Below, piece by piece: positions 41,178 through 50,448 of a stretch of DNA of 64,000 nt; position 1 is the first letter of the stretch; each line of letters begins with the position of its first letter. Origin of the DNA: an uncultured Candidatus Saccharibacteria bacterium (GTDB lineage Bacteria > Patescibacteriota > Saccharimonadia > Saccharimonadales > Saccharimonadaceae). Where the stretch lies: NCBI GenBank assembly GCA_948868795.1, contig CAQRDK010000005.1:12783-76782 (forward strand). The letters run 5' to 3'. A model generated the notes under the pieces. That model worked only from the letters and a program-made list of their open reading frames with translations. It ran no database searches and was not told where the DNA came from. The translations under genes and the position numbers were made by a program.

Positions 41178-41552
41178 CTATTCCCACACGAAAATCGTAC
41201 AAAACACAAAGAACGCAATTAACAACAAAGCTACTCCTGCTACCACTCCGCCAATAATTAAATACCACTTAACCATCTTTTTCGCATTGTTTACATTTTT
41301 ATAGACAGAGTTTAACTTTTCGCCATCAAGATTATTATTTCTAATTTCTTCCAGATCAATATCTTTCACTAATTCGTCTAGCGTGATGCCAAAATAATCG
41401 CTCAACATCACCAATTTTTGGAAATCTGGGTAGGCTTGGCGGGATTCCCACTTAGACATGGTTTGCCGAGATACATTTAATTCATTACCTAAATCTTCTT
41501 GCGAAAGCCCTTTTGACTTTCTTAGACTAATTAATTTTTCGCTAAAATCCAT
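41178..41552 (-). CDS. XRE-family regulator with a membrane anchor
   Basis: 124 aa. N-terminal HTH (LISLRKSKGLSQEDLGNELN... SRQTMSKWES), a linker, and a C-terminal hydrophobic helix (YLIIGGVVAGVALLLIAFFVF), so a membrane-tethered regulator. A clear GGAGA precedes the ATG. Targets unknown. Confidence 0.9.
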   Translation of the reverse strand: MDFSEKLISLRKSKGLSQEDLGNELNVSRQTMSKWESRQAYPDFQKLVMLSDYFGITLDELVKDIDLEEIRNNNLDGEKLNSVYKNVNNAKKMVKWYLIIGGVVAGVALLLIAFFVFCTIFVWE

Positions 41553-41680
41553 AATCTTCTCCTTTTTATAAATTATGAGTAGATTATATCAACCCTATAA
41601 ATATTACCTCAACCAACTTTGGTTGGAAATTTGTCAACTTGTTTTTACGATTTCCAGGAATCGCTATAAGTGGGCTGTCG

Positions 41681-42091
41681 TTATTTCTTCAGTCGTAGCG
41701 GAAATTTGATGACTGTGCGGTCGTGGCCGTTGGCGTCGGGTTCGGTGGCAGTGAAGGGGTCGGCGGCGAGTTCTACTTCCCCGCTATAGTTGTAGGCGCC
41801 GGGTGTGCGCGATTCGAAAAGATGGAGTTTGATACTGTTCGTGTTTGACTCGGCGAGAGTTTTGTTTTGCGAATAATCAATGCGCTGGTCGCCGGTCTTA
41901 CCCATGCCAGTATAATTCAGGATGTCGCCTCGCCATTCGTCGGCGTGGTAGCATTGACCATGCTTGACAAAAATGACCAGAGTATTAGTTTGCTTAGACT
42001 TACGCATACCACCCATGTTACCGCACTTGAAGGCTTCGACAATTTCTTGGTTAGTATAATCCTCGCCGGGATGAAAATCGGAAATATTCAT
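41681..42091 (-). CDS. Stand-alone SRA-like domain protein
   Basis: 136 aa. NQEIVEAFKCGNMGGMRKSK, DEWRGDILNYTGMGKTGDQ and QNKTLAESNTN match the ScoMcrA-type SRA domain that reads modified cytosine or phosphorothioate DNA and is normally fused to an HNH nuclease. No nuclease is fused or adjacent. GGAG precedes the ATG at 42091. Possible solitary reader of modified DNA. Confidence 0.75.
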   Translation of the reverse strand: MNISDFHPGEDYTNQEIVEAFKCGNMGGMRKSKQTNTLVIFVKHGQCYHADEWRGDILNYTGMGKTGDQRIDYSQNKTLAESNTNSIKLHLFESRTPGAYNYSGEVELAADPFTATEPDANGHDRTVIKFPLRLKK

Positions 42092-42246
42092 TTTGCTCCT
42101 TTGTGATATTATACTATATTTTTCTGGTTTGAACTTATTGATTTTATTGGTATATTTGTTATAATACTTGAATATATTATTTTTAGTTACGCAATTGGTA
42201 GGTTGTTCTTGATGGAAGCAGTTTGAGGTTGCGGGAAAGGGCCGCA

Positions 42247-42918
42247 ATGAGCCATTCGGGCGCGCAATCTCAAAGCGCGGATTTAGACAATAGTTTTAAT
42301 TTTGCAAGTTCGCCGGGGGCTGGCGCGGTGGGCGGCCAGCTTGGCGAGGAGTCCGAGAGCCAGGACCGCTTTCAATCTCGTAGAGAAAGCGATGCGCGAC
42401 GTAGGACGTCGAACAGAGATGATGAGAGGTTTTTGCGGCAGGAAAAGTTGATTCAGCATGAGCTAGAGCGAGCTTTGGCAAAACGGCGAATTGGGCTGAA
42501 GGCCTCAGAACTCTGTCGGGAAGCGAAAATGGCAAGATCGACTTTTTACACTCATTACAAAAGCTGCGACGAGGCGTTGATTTGGTATGAATTACGACTG
42601 GAGGAGGAATTTGTGAGGTCCTTGCCGCAAAACTTGAGGCGGGAGCTGGCGTTTGTGCGGCTTTTTAGTTTTATTTCAAAACATCAACGGTATTTTTCCG
42701 CAACTTTCCAAAATCAAAATATGTTTCTTCTGATGCGGTTGGTAAAACATGTTTGCGCACCGAGAGCTGAGCTGAATCAAAAAGCGTATGTATTATACGT
42801 TTGGTCGGTACAGGCGATGATTTGGTGCTGGGGTGAGTGTGATAATTTCTCCGCAGCGAAGGCGGAGATTTATCGGAAAAAGTTGATGATGCTGCGGGTG
42901 ATGGATTATGGATTATAA
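42247..42918 (+). CDS. TetR-like regulator with a long disordered N-terminus
   Basis: About 223 aa. The first 70 residues are Ser/Arg/Glu-rich and disordered. Then a TetR-type HTH (RRIGLKASELCREAKMARSTFYTHYKSCDEAL) and an all-helical ligand or dimer domain. The ATG at 42247 is chosen over upstream TTG codons. Regulated genes unknown. Confidence 0.75.
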   Translation: MSHSGAQSQSADLDNSFNFASSPGAGAVGGQLGEESESQDRFQSRRESDARRRTSNRDDERFLRQEKLIQHELERALAKRRIGLKASELCREAKMARSTFYTHYKSCDEALIWYELRLEEEFVRSLPQNLRRELAFVRLFSFISKHQRYFSATFQNQNMFLLMRLVKHVCAPRAELNQKAYVLYVWSVQAMIWCWGECDNFSAAKAEIYRKKLMMLRVMDYGL

Positions 42919-42922
42919 GATT

Positions 42923-42985
42923 GGACTAAGCGATAGCGACTAAATGGGATGAAGTCGATGATATATCGCTTAGACAAGTTAGTCC
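42923..42985. repeat. Nested inverted repeat after the TetR-like gene
   Basis: CTAAGCGATA (42926-42935) pairs with TATCGCTTAG (42964-42973), and inside it CGACT with AGTCG. GGACTAA (42923) is repeated inverted at 42979. There is no T-run, so it could be an operator array or a weak terminator. Confidence 0.5.
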
Positions 42986-43796
42986 GTTCCTTTAAGCGCC
43001 CCGTAGATGCTCGCCTCAACTTCTTTTGTTAATCTAGTTTCCTCCTCTTGTTCATGTTGCAGCCACACCTTTCTTTTTTCTGCCGCTTCTTGTGTCGTGG
43101 CTAATTTCCAACTATTCCTTTCGAGACAGTACCCAAGTTCAGTCATTAACTGGATGGTTTCTTCTTCATTTAGTCTGAGGCGAGTCATGACTTCTTGCGT
43201 GTTCCAGGTAGCTTTTTCGTCAAGAAACCCTCGAATTTGCGACAATCGATACAGATTACTCTGAAGCCAGTTCTGCACTACATTAGGCTCCGACTGTGTT
43301 TTAATTTCTTCACAAGTGAAGCCGTAGCCGAGATTGCTAAAAATCAAATTAACTATCGTCAATACATCAAATAACTTGCGTAAATCGCCTCCAAATGACC
43401 CTAGTCCTTCCGGTATCCGGAAAACAATACAGTTGACGTCGCCGTCAATGTACTCGTTTCGTCTCAGGTTGACTAGCTCGCCATATGTCCAATCCGACGT
43501 TAATTGTTTGTAATTGTCTAAAATAAAATACTCCCATCCTGACTTAGCTTATATTTGATACCCATCAATTGGCTTTGTTTCGTGTGGCCATTTAGGTTAA
43601 TCTCAATAGAAAAATCGTTTTCCGATTCTGCTTGCGGACACCTAAAATCCGGGTCAGCTTACTGGGCGGCGCAGAGCGCTCTAACAGCGAGCGCCCTCAT
43701 AGACGTAGATGGCGAGACCATATACGTAGTAACACGCGTTTTTATACCGTTGCCTGTCGAACTATATACCTGACACAATACTTGTATCTTTTTCAT
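42979..43796 (-). pseudogene. Decayed gene, unknown function
   Basis: The minus strand can be read from ATG 43796 (MKKIQVLCQVYSSTGNGIK...) through an in-frame TAA (43661-43659) and continuing ADPDFRCPQAESENDFS...QLMGIKYKLSQDGSILF to TAG near 43520; the frame then changes to YKQLTSDWTYGELVNLRRNEY... and runs open to 42979. One stop and one shift (next to a TTTTATTTT tract) break what seems to be one gene. The last 127 codons remain open. Confidence 0.5.
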
Positions 43797-43821
43797 ATCT
43801 TACACTTCATTATGGTTACCT

Positions 43822-44016
43822 TCAATAAACCTCGGATTTACTGGGCATGATGATTGCGGCGAGGATGTAGGCGAAGATGCCGCCGCCGACGCAGAAGACG
43901 AGCAAAACCCATGCGAGGCGGACAAGCGCAGGGTCGACGTTGAGATATTCGGCGAGACCGCCGCAAACGCCTGCAATACGCTTGCCGTATTCAATACGAT
44001 AGAGACGTTTGGTCAT
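43822..44016 (-). CDS. PspC-domain small membrane protein
   Basis: 64 aa. KRLYRIEYGKRIAGVCGGLAEYLNVDPALVR is the PspC signature, followed by one membrane helix. PspC proteins take part in envelope stress responses. The ATG at 44016 has GGAG 7 nt upstream. Confidence 0.9.
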   Translation of the reverse strand: MTKRLYRIEYGKRIAGVCGGLAEYLNVDPALVRLAWVLLVFCVGGGIFAYILAAIIMPSKSEVY

Positions 44017-44123
44017 AGTTTGCTCCTTTTGTTCCCGGCTGAAACTGCCAGGGTGATTTATTGGATTTATTTTACATCTTGCGCTATGATTTGTCAAATA
44101 AGGATGCTCCAGCAAAGCGTTGG

Positions 44124-44795
44124 TCACTTCCCGAAATTGGCGATATGTTGTTCCCTGGTGCCGTCTTCGGGGCGGGAGAGAGGAGATAGCTTTTCCGAGA
44201 GAGAATGGAAGGCCCTGGCTATAGCGGGAAAGTCGGGGATATTTTGGTAGATTCGGCTAAAATCGCCCTTTTTCGTGATGAAGTGGGCTTCGGGTGGTAT
44301 ATTGCGAATATGCCACTCTCCGGAAACTGAGTGGGTAATGAAAGTATAAATCGGGAGTTTTACATCGAGAAATCGACGGAGACATTCGGCGTGGTAACGG
44401 TTTTGTTCGACGGGGCTGAGAAAGGTGTGTTTGCCATGATAATACTGCGCCCACTTTTTTGAGCGACCATCGCCGTAGATTTTACCCTGATAGGTTTTGT
44501 GTTCGAAGACAAGGATGCCTTTTTTCGAAAGAACAAGTAGATCAATTTCGCTGGTTTTATTGGTTTTGTCGTGGACAGGGATGTAGACATTGCGGAAAAT
44601 CTGCGACTCAGGAACGCCAAGTCGGATAAGCTCACGGTAGAGAAAGCGCTCCCCGCCCTGCCCGGAAGTTTTGTATTCCTGACGATTACTAAGCATGTCC
44701 CAAAGGTCGGAGAAAGTTAGCTGGTTGCGACGCAGTAGTAAAATAAAGTAAGCGGCAAGCGCGACGAGTGGAGCAACAATCAGGATTATTCTCAT
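44124..44795 (-). CDS. NERD-domain membrane protein
   Basis: 223 aa. One N-terminal membrane helix (IVAPLVALAAYFILLL), then a nuclease-related domain: SGQGGERFLYRELIRLG, SEIDLLVLSKKGILVFEHKTY (D...ExK pattern of the restriction fold), KWAQYYHGK. Function of NERD proteins is not established. Leaderless: TATAAT, 7 nt, ATG. Confidence 0.85.
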   Translation of the reverse strand: MRIILIVAPLVALAAYFILLLRRNQLTFSDLWDMLSNRQEYKTSGQGGERFLYRELIRLGVPESQIFRNVYIPVHDKTNKTSEIDLLVLSKKGILVFEHKTYQGKIYGDGRSKKWAQYYHGKHTFLSPVEQNRYHAECLRRFLDVKLPIYTFITHSVSGEWHIRNIPPEAHFITKKGDFSRIYQNIPDFPAIARAFHSLSEKLSPLSRPEDGTREQHIANFGK

Positions 44796-44854
44796 ATGTT
44801 ATATTATACCAGTTGTCGGTCAGCATGATATAATAATTAGAAATGGAGGAAGTT

Positions 44855-45547
44855 ATGAAGTTGATGAAGTTGGAACATTCGGGGATTGTGTTGGAGAAGG
44901 GCGGAAAGAAGTTGGTTTTTGATCCGGTGGAGTTTGCGGCGACGTTGCCGGAGTTTGACAACGTGGCGGCGATTATTATTACGCATGCGCATAATGACCA
45001 CTTGCAGCCGGAACGGATTAGTGCGATTCTCGATCGAAATCCGGGAGCGAAGATCTTTGCGCCGGAAGATGCGGCGACAGTGATTCGGAACGCTCTGGGC
45101 GCGGCAGATGTGACGGTCGTGAAGGGCGGAGACGAGGCTTTTGTCGGCGGGGATGAGATAGCCGAGGGCTTCGTCGGGAAATATGAAGGGTTTAAGTTAG
45201 AGTTCTTTGGAAAAGACCACGCGTCGGTCGTGGCAGGCAAAGTTCCCTGCCAAAATATCGGCGTGGTGGTCGACGGAAAGTTGACGAACCCGGGCGATTC
45301 GTTTGATTTATTAGAGATGAATGGAGCGGTGGAAGTTTTGCTGGTGCCAGAGGTGGCGCCGTGGACGAAGGTGTCAGAAACGACGGAGTTTATGAAGATT
45401 GCTAAGCCGCGAATGGTGGTGCCAGTGCACGATGGGCTTCTGTCAGAAATGGGCAAGACGATTTATGACAACCTTTTGCGCGGAGCGTGCGAAGGGATGG
45501 GCGCGGAGTTTGCACCGCTGGGGATTGGGGAGAGTATCGAGATTTAG
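44855..45547 (+). CDS. Metallo-beta-lactamase-fold metal-dependent hydrolase
   Basis: 230 aa. The zinc motif is THAHNDHLQ, with further ligands in GKDHASVV and VPVHDGLL; the UlaG-like class fits (MKLEHSGIVLEKGGKKLVFDP). GGAGG lies 5 nt before ATG 44855. An ATG at 44843, 8 nt after a TATAAT, could serve as a leaderless alternative. Ends in a 4-nt convergent overlap with the HD gene. Confidence 0.87.
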   Translation: MKLMKLEHSGIVLEKGGKKLVFDPVEFAATLPEFDNVAAIIITHAHNDHLQPERISAILDRNPGAKIFAPEDAATVIRNALGAADVTVVKGGDEAFVGGDEIAEGFVGKYEGFKLEFFGKDHASVVAGKVPCQNIGVVVDGKLTNPGDSFDLLEMNGAVEVLLVPEVAPWTKVSETTEFMKIAKPRMVVPVHDGLLSEMGKTIYDNLLRGACEGMGAEFAPLGIGESIEI

Positions 45548-46953
45548 ATTAAAATTACGGGCGAAATTTCGACGCCAGGCTCTTCGGCGAGTGTGTGTTC
45601 ACGGGAAGAAATTTGGTTGATTTCGCAGTAGCGGTTCTTGAAGGCTTCCTCGCCGCGAAGAAGTGCACGGATTTCGGAGAGGAAGTTGCGATACTCGTCG
45701 TCAGCATAGAACATGTTTTCTGGATCATCTTCGCTGTAGCGTTTAGAAAGTCTACGAAAAGTATAATCGAGAAAGTCTTTGACGGTAGTTTCGGGCTGGC
45801 GGTCTTTTCCAACGAAGAAACTGCGCACGAAAACCATTTCGACGCGAGTGTTACGGTCGGCCGAGGAAATGAGTTTACCGTAAGTTGAGCGCGGGACGTC
45901 AGACTTTGAGGAACGATGGTCTTCGATGGCTTCGGCGATAATGTCAACTTCTTCTGGCGAGAAATAGTCATAAACTTTCGCGTCTTCGCGGAGAAGTTTA
46001 GCAGAGATGAACTCATGGCGATCACTATCGATATGTTTGCCGAGGTCATGATAGGCGGCAATGGCGTAGATTAAATTCGGGTCGAGATTTAGAGAGAAAA
46101 CATCATTAAGGAGGAAGCTGCGACGGATAACCTCGCGGATATGGAGAATACCGTGCGCACGGTCGTTCTTAGAATATTGCGGCAGAATATTGGTTTCGAC
46201 GTAAGTCCTGAGGCTGAGATTAACTGGTGCGAGATATTTGGAAAGTTGCTGCTCAAGCTCGAATGTATGCTCAAGATGATTGACTTTCAGGAAGCGCTCG
46301 CGGAAAAGGTGTTCGCCGGAAGTAAGATTTTGTAAGTCTTTGAGGGCAGCCTTGAACTCTGAATCGTCGAAGAACATTTTTCTCAGAGCATAGCCATTTT
46401 CACCGTATTTGCTAGCGAGATGCTGGCGGGCGTCGTTGATGACCTCGTCGAGAGAAAAGTTGCTGAAGTTGCGCAGGCGGTAAGTATAAGTGCGGCGAAG
46501 CATAACATCAATGTTGATATTGCAATCAGCAGAAGTAATAATTTTGCCATAGATGCTGCGAGGCGGCTGGTCACGGTGAGAGCGGTGGTCTTCGATGGCT
46601 TCGGCGATGATTTCGATTTCGTCGGGCTTCAGAAACTGCTTAAGGCTTTCATCCTTGCGAAGGATTTCGGCGGAAACTTTTTCATGGTGAGCGGCGTCGA
46701 TGTGATGGCCGAGATCATGATAGGCGGCGGCAGTATAGATGATGTTGGGGTTGAGGGGCTGGGCGGTTTGATTGGCTGTGTTGACTTGATTGGCGAATTC
46801 AAAACTGCGACGGATAACGTAGTCGATATGGCCGATTTGATGACCCCACTCATTTTTGGAATACTGCGGGAGAATATGGGCTTCGATGTAGGATTTCAGC
46901 TGGGGGTTGACTTTTGAGATGTCGATTTCGTTATCGCGTGCGGTAGAGTTCAT
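45544..46953 (-). CDS. Protein with two HD phosphohydrolase domains in tandem
   Basis: 469 aa, an internal duplication. Each half has ILPQYSKN, an HD motif (AAAYHDLGHHID and AAYHDLGKHID), a downstream EAIEDHRS and a YGKxIxSAD segment. Metal ligands H...HD...D appear complete in both. It likely acts on nucleotides or phosphoesters. Leaderless: TATAAT, 6 nt, ATG at 46953. Confidence 0.87.
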   Translation of the reverse strand: MNSTARDNEIDISKVNPQLKSYIEAHILPQYSKNEWGHQIGHIDYVIRRSFEFANQVNTANQTAQPLNPNIIYTAAAYHDLGHHIDAAHHEKVSAEILRKDESLKQFLKPDEIEIIAEAIEDHRSHRDQPPRSIYGKIITSADCNINIDVMLRRTYTYRLRNFSNFSLDEVINDARQHLASKYGENGYALRKMFFDDSEFKAALKDLQNLTSGEHLFRERFLKVNHLEHTFELEQQLSKYLAPVNLSLRTYVETNILPQYSKNDRAHGILHIREVIRRSFLLNDVFSLNLDPNLIYAIAAYHDLGKHIDSDRHEFISAKLLREDAKVYDYFSPEEVDIIAEAIEDHRSSKSDVPRSTYGKLISSADRNTRVEMVFVRSFFVGKDRQPETTVKDFLDYTFRRLSKRYSEDDPENMFYADDEYRNFLSEIRALLRGEEAFKNRYCEINQISSREHTLAEEPGVEISPVILI

Positions 46954-47163
46954 AAGTTGATTATACACCAGTTTACCGGTTTGAGATGAAGCTAGTTGCG
47001 AATGATTGAAGGGATGCGGTTTTGCGTTTCTGTTTGGATGAAGGTGGCGGATTTTGACGCTTATGCCTGACAAGATTGGCGCGGCGTGATAGAATAAGAG
47101 GGTAGCGTCCTTCGGCTTCAGGGGCTCGTCTTCGAGTTGCCTTTGGTCTGTTCGGCGTAATGT

Positions 47164-47238
47164 CGGGGCTTGGCGCAGTGGTAGCGCGCACGCCTGGGGG
47201 GCGTGAGGTCGCCAGTTCGATCCTGGTAGCCCCGACCA
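47164..47238 (+). tRNA. tRNA-Pro (GGG)
   Basis: 75-nt cloverleaf with encoded CCA. Acceptor CGGGGCT/AGCCCCG, anticodon loop CTGGGGG. Its 3' end also contains CCCGACCA, the att core, but no element is inserted here. Confidence 0.95.
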
Positions 47239-47253
47239 TTAGAATTGTTATAT

Positions 47254-47409
47254 ATGAAATATGCGTTTGTAATTGTAGCGATTTTGGCAGTCTGGCTGGG
47301 GACGATTTTGCTAGCAGTTTGCAGCCCAGAGATTGGGCTGTTTTTGCCAGTTTTCGCAATAGTGATGACTGCGGTTTTGTTCTTGATTGGGTTCGGGAAG
47401 AAGAAATGA
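47254..47409 (+). CDS. Small two-helix membrane protein
   Basis: 51 aa, MKYAFVIVAILAVWLGTILL... with two hydrophobic helices and a basic end. It starts 15 nt after tRNA-Pro and overlaps the UbiB-like gene by 4 nt (ATGA), so they are co-translated. Confidence 0.7.
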   Translation: MKYAFVIVAILAVWLGTILLAVCSPEIGLFLPVFAIVMTAVLFLIGFGKKK

Positions 47410-48863
47410 TGCGAAACGCTCGACGCTATGCTGGACTAATTGCGAAGTTAGCAAGAATTAGGCTCTCAAAAGCGGCCCGAAAGGATTGTGAGTATCGCCG
47501 GGCGATTTTTGAGAGTTTTCGGGAGTGGGGCGGGGTTTATATTAAGTTCTTACAGATCCTGGGCGGATCGAGCAAGTTTTTGGACGGTTGGGGTGGACCA
47601 CGAGAGATGGAGATTTTTGCGCAGGCGCCACGGGAAGCCCTTAATCTAGCCGAGCATGTGCAGATAGAAAAATTTGCGAAAATTTCATCGGAGCCGGTAG
47701 CAGCAGGGAGCTTTGCGCTAGTATATCGCGGGCAGTTAATAACCGGCGAGGATGTGGCGGTGAAGATTTTGCGACCGTCAATTCAGAAAAACTTAAAAAC
47801 GGACTTAAAGTCACTGCGAAAGCTGTGTTGGCTATTCTCGAAGTTTCTGCCGAAGTATTTAGTAGATTATAATGACGCTTACGATGCGTATGCGAAAATG
47901 CTTATACAGGAAACTGACTATCGTCGGGAAATAGAAAATCAAAAATATTTTACTGAACTCTATAGCGACCATCCGCGGATTGTGATACCGAAAGTTTATG
48001 AAGAATTGTCGTCGGAAAACGTGATTGTGCAGGACTTTATTGAGGGACCAGCGCTAGCAGACGTGATGAGTGCGGCAACGCGCGACAAGTCGGCGGCGAA
48101 GATTGCGAAGGAGCTGACAGGATCGGATATTTGGGAACAAGTAATACTGGCGGGCGGCGAAGCGCTTTATACGGCAATGTGCGCGGATTACGTTTACGGA
48201 GACCCGCATCCGGGGAATATTATTCTGCTCAGCGACAATCGGATTGGCTTTATTGATTTTGGAATTATCGCACGGAGACCTACTAGCCACGAAGCATATT
48301 ATAATTGGGTAAAAAGTTACTACGAGATTTTGTGCGGCGAAGATAAGTTCCAGACGTTGCTGGAGACGACCGTAACTTGTTTTTGTCCGGATATTTCCCT
48401 GGCGATGCAGAAGTGTAATTTTGATGGTGAAAACCTACTAGAGGTTTTAGCTAGCTCTATCACTAGGAAGCTAAATAATGAGATGATTGGAAATACAAAT
48501 TACGCCCAATCATTCCGAGACGGGCATTTGATGGATGTGTTTATTCAGGTGGTCGGGACGCGCGTAATAGATATAGATATTGACACTGTAAACTTTGAAC
48601 TGTTGAAGGCGATGCAAGCGTTTCTCGGGGCGGTGACGATTTTAGATAATCGGGAGGGTGGACATAGTTTTTCGGAAATTATGCGGCGGTCGATGGAGTA
48701 TGCGCTAGAGAACGCCAATCTGACGGGAGTGCCGCGCGACGCCGTGAAGGCCACCCATTATGGGTTGACGGAGAGCTATGAACTCCTAGTCAACACGATT
48801 TCGTCATTGGCTGATAACGATGAATATCTATTTAACTTAGTGAGGGAGAAAATATTCGCATGA
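47406..48863 (+). CDS. ABC1/UbiB-family atypical kinase
   Basis: 485 aa. Family features: the KxGQ-like segment GVYIKFLQILGG (here KFLQ), the Ala-rich loop AAGSFALVYRG, VAVKILRPS with the kinase lysine, catalytic YGDPHPGNIIL, and IGFIDFGII. UbiB proteins support quinone or lipid metabolism through an ATPase activity; no quinone genes are seen here. A start within the tRNA is rejected in favour of 47406. Confidence 0.9.
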   Translation: MMRNARRYAGLIAKLARIRLSKAARKDCEYRRAIFESFREWGGVYIKFLQILGGSSKFLDGWGGPREMEIFAQAPREALNLAEHVQIEKFAKISSEPVAAGSFALVYRGQLITGEDVAVKILRPSIQKNLKTDLKSLRKLCWLFSKFLPKYLVDYNDAYDAYAKMLIQETDYRREIENQKYFTELYSDHPRIVIPKVYEELSSENVIVQDFIEGPALADVMSAATRDKSAAKIAKELTGSDIWEQVILAGGEALYTAMCADYVYGDPHPGNIILLSDNRIGFIDFGIIARRPTSHEAYYNWVKSYYEILCGEDKFQTLLETTVTCFCPDISLAMQKCNFDGENLLEVLASSITRKLNNEMIGNTNYAQSFRDGHLMDVFIQVVGTRVIDIDIDTVNFELLKAMQAFLGAVTILDNREGGHSFSEIMRRSMEYALENANLTGVPRDAVKATHYGLTESYELLVNTISSLADNDEYLFNLVREKIFA

Positions 48864-49057
48864 AAAAGAATAGTTTTATGAAAAGTTTACTGCTGCATAT
48901 TCGATACCCATGGACAGCAATCTGCTTGCTGATTTTGTGGGTAGGGTTGGCAATCATGTGCGCGGTTTTAGGGCTGCCGAGCGAAGAAATGGTCTGGCTG
49001 ATATGCGGAGCAGGAATGGCAACGTTACTAATTGCGGCGGTTGGGTTTTTAGGTTAA
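48860..49057 (+). CDS. Small two-helix membrane protein
   Basis: 65 aa, ATGA overlap with the UbiB-like gene. Two hydrophobic segments (WTAICLLILWVGLAIMCAVL and VWLICGAGMATLLIAAVGF). Together with the 51-aa protein it brackets the kinase gene; both may be membrane partners (inference). Confidence 0.7.
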   Translation: MKKNSFMKSLLLHIRYPWTAICLLILWVGLAIMCAVLGLPSEEMVWLICGAGMATLLIAAVGFLG

Positions 49058-49372
49058 TTATTTCTTTTTCGGTTTCGGCTTAGGGAGGCCTTTGAGGGTT
49101 TCGGTAATGAGCTCTTGGAGGAAGTCGAGATTGTCGAGGTCGTCGACGCGGAGCATGTTGCGCTTGGCGCTGGCATATGGGAGAACTTCGGGGAGGTCGT
49201 AATGGCTGTTGGTTGGGGTGATTTTGACGAGGAGATGGCCGTCGCAGATGTTCGCGAAATAAGTGCCGTTGAAATAGACGAGATACTCACCCATCATCGG
49301 ACGGACGGCGACGTCGCCGAGCGGCTCGAGACGGGAGACGATTTGATCTTTTTGAGCAGGAGTAGTAGACAT
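49058..49372 (-). CDS. TfoX N-terminal-domain protein
   Basis: 104 aa. VSRLEPLGDVAVRPMMGEYLVYFNGTYFANI, DGHLLVKITP and LPYASAKRNMLRVDD match the TfoX N-terminal domain (competence regulators in gamma-proteobacteria; role elsewhere unclear). It abuts the convergent small membrane gene. Confidence 0.85.
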   Translation of the reverse strand: MSTTPAQKDQIVSRLEPLGDVAVRPMMGEYLVYFNGTYFANICDGHLLVKITPTNSHYDLPEVLPYASAKRNMLRVDDLDNLDFLQELITETLKGLPKPKPKKK

Positions 49373-49426
49373 AGGCTAATTATAGCATAAGTTGGTCGCT
49401 GATGACGGAGGTAAAATGGTGTCATC

Positions 49427-49455
49427 TTGACAATTTTGAAAAGGTGTGCTATAAT
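49427..49455 (+). promoter_or_regulatory. Strong consensus promoter
   Basis: TTGACA, 17-nt spacer, TATAAT with TG extension. It drives the gene at 49521 through a leader of about 60 nt with AGGAGGTG. Confidence 0.9.
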
Positions 49456-49520
49456 GGTAGAGAGGGGCGCTCTTTAATTCCCTTCAATCTTATCTGCGCA
49501 GGCACATAGGAGGTGTTTTT

Positions 49521-50303
49521 ATGCGCAAAAATGGTAAAAATGTCGGAAAGAAATTGGTCATCGCCTTACTTCTGGTCAATTCGCTCAGCTACGTCGGCGC
49601 CAGGGCATACTGGTACGCGACCGGCGCGGTGGCGGCGGAACTCCAGAGGGTGCGCGAGGTCGGCAGCAGCGGGGTCATGAACTACTTCGTGGCTGGTAAT
49701 ATCAACCAGCCGGAGAGGGCGTTCAAGTTCCTGGAGGAGAAGATCGACGGCGGCATCACTTACGTCACTTATGCAGAGACGCGGGGATGCAGCATGAAGC
49801 AGATCGTCAATCAGGTGCTGGCCGACGCGCAGCAACAGAACTGCAAGGTGCGGATTTTCGGGATTTCGATCGGCGATTACGTTTCGCGGTTTGCGGAATC
49901 GGAGCTCGACGACGTCGAGACGATCGCCATCAACCCGGAACCGCATTCCAAAATCCTGAAGCCCTACGCCGGTGTCGGTCTGAAGATTCTGACGCCGCTG
50001 ATGGAAGGAGCGACCGTGCCGTTCGGGTGGCTGAGCCACATTCCCTGCATCCGCGGGTTTTCCTTCGCATTCTTAGCAGACCAATGGCGCGACCTGTCCT
50101 ACTGTTTCGACGCGCCGCACATCACGACCAACACGCTTGGCGTCATCTGTAGCAGCGATGATGAGTTCCTGCAGAACGACGTGATCGCGGACTACTTCAA
50201 GGGCGTGCCGATCGTTATGGTCGAGGGTAAGCATGCCGACACGCAGGGCAACGCTGACGCCTACGCCGCGGCGTGGGACGAGCTGATGAGCCAGCTGGGC
50301 TGA
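49521..50303 (+). CDS. Anchored alpha/beta-hydrolase-like protein
   Basis: 260 aa. N-terminal membrane helix (LVIALLLVNSLSYVGARAYW); nucleophile elbow-like FGISIGDYVSR (G-x-S-x-G); possible acid in SSDDEF and a His in EGKHADTQGN. The catalytic triad is plausible but unproven. Codon use prefers C endings, as in the 1052 gene. Strong promoter, perfect ribosome site and terminator suggest high expression. Confidence 0.65.
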   Translation: MRKNGKNVGKKLVIALLLVNSLSYVGARAYWYATGAVAAELQRVREVGSSGVMNYFVAGNINQPERAFKFLEEKIDGGITYVTYAETRGCSMKQIVNQVLADAQQQNCKVRIFGISIGDYVSRFAESELDDVETIAINPEPHSKILKPYAGVGLKILTPLMEGATVPFGWLSHIPCIRGFSFAFLADQWRDLSYCFDAPHITTNTLGVICSSDDEFLQNDVIADYFKGVPIVMVEGKHADTQGNADAYAAAWDELMSQLG

Positions 50304-50333
50304 TGCCCTGGTAAGATTTTGGGTTACTTGATT

Positions 50334-50363
50334 GGCCTCGGTGCGTTTGCACCGGGGCCTTTT
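50334..50363 (+). terminator. Intrinsic terminator
   Basis: GGCCTCGGTGC-GTTT-GCACCGGGGCC, then TTTT. Confidence 0.9.
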
Positions 50364-50448
50364 CCTGCGTTAAGGAGGGGCTTGAGAGTTTGTCGGGTTG
50401 ACGCGAGGGTTGGTTCTAGATTGGCAATGAATAAGGTATAATGGAATT

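Noticed and set aside
47160..47405. 5' extension of the UbiB-like gene through tRNA-Pro(GGG)
   Set aside because: It would translate a tRNA and cover the 51-aa membrane gene; the ATGA-coupled start at 47406 is better.
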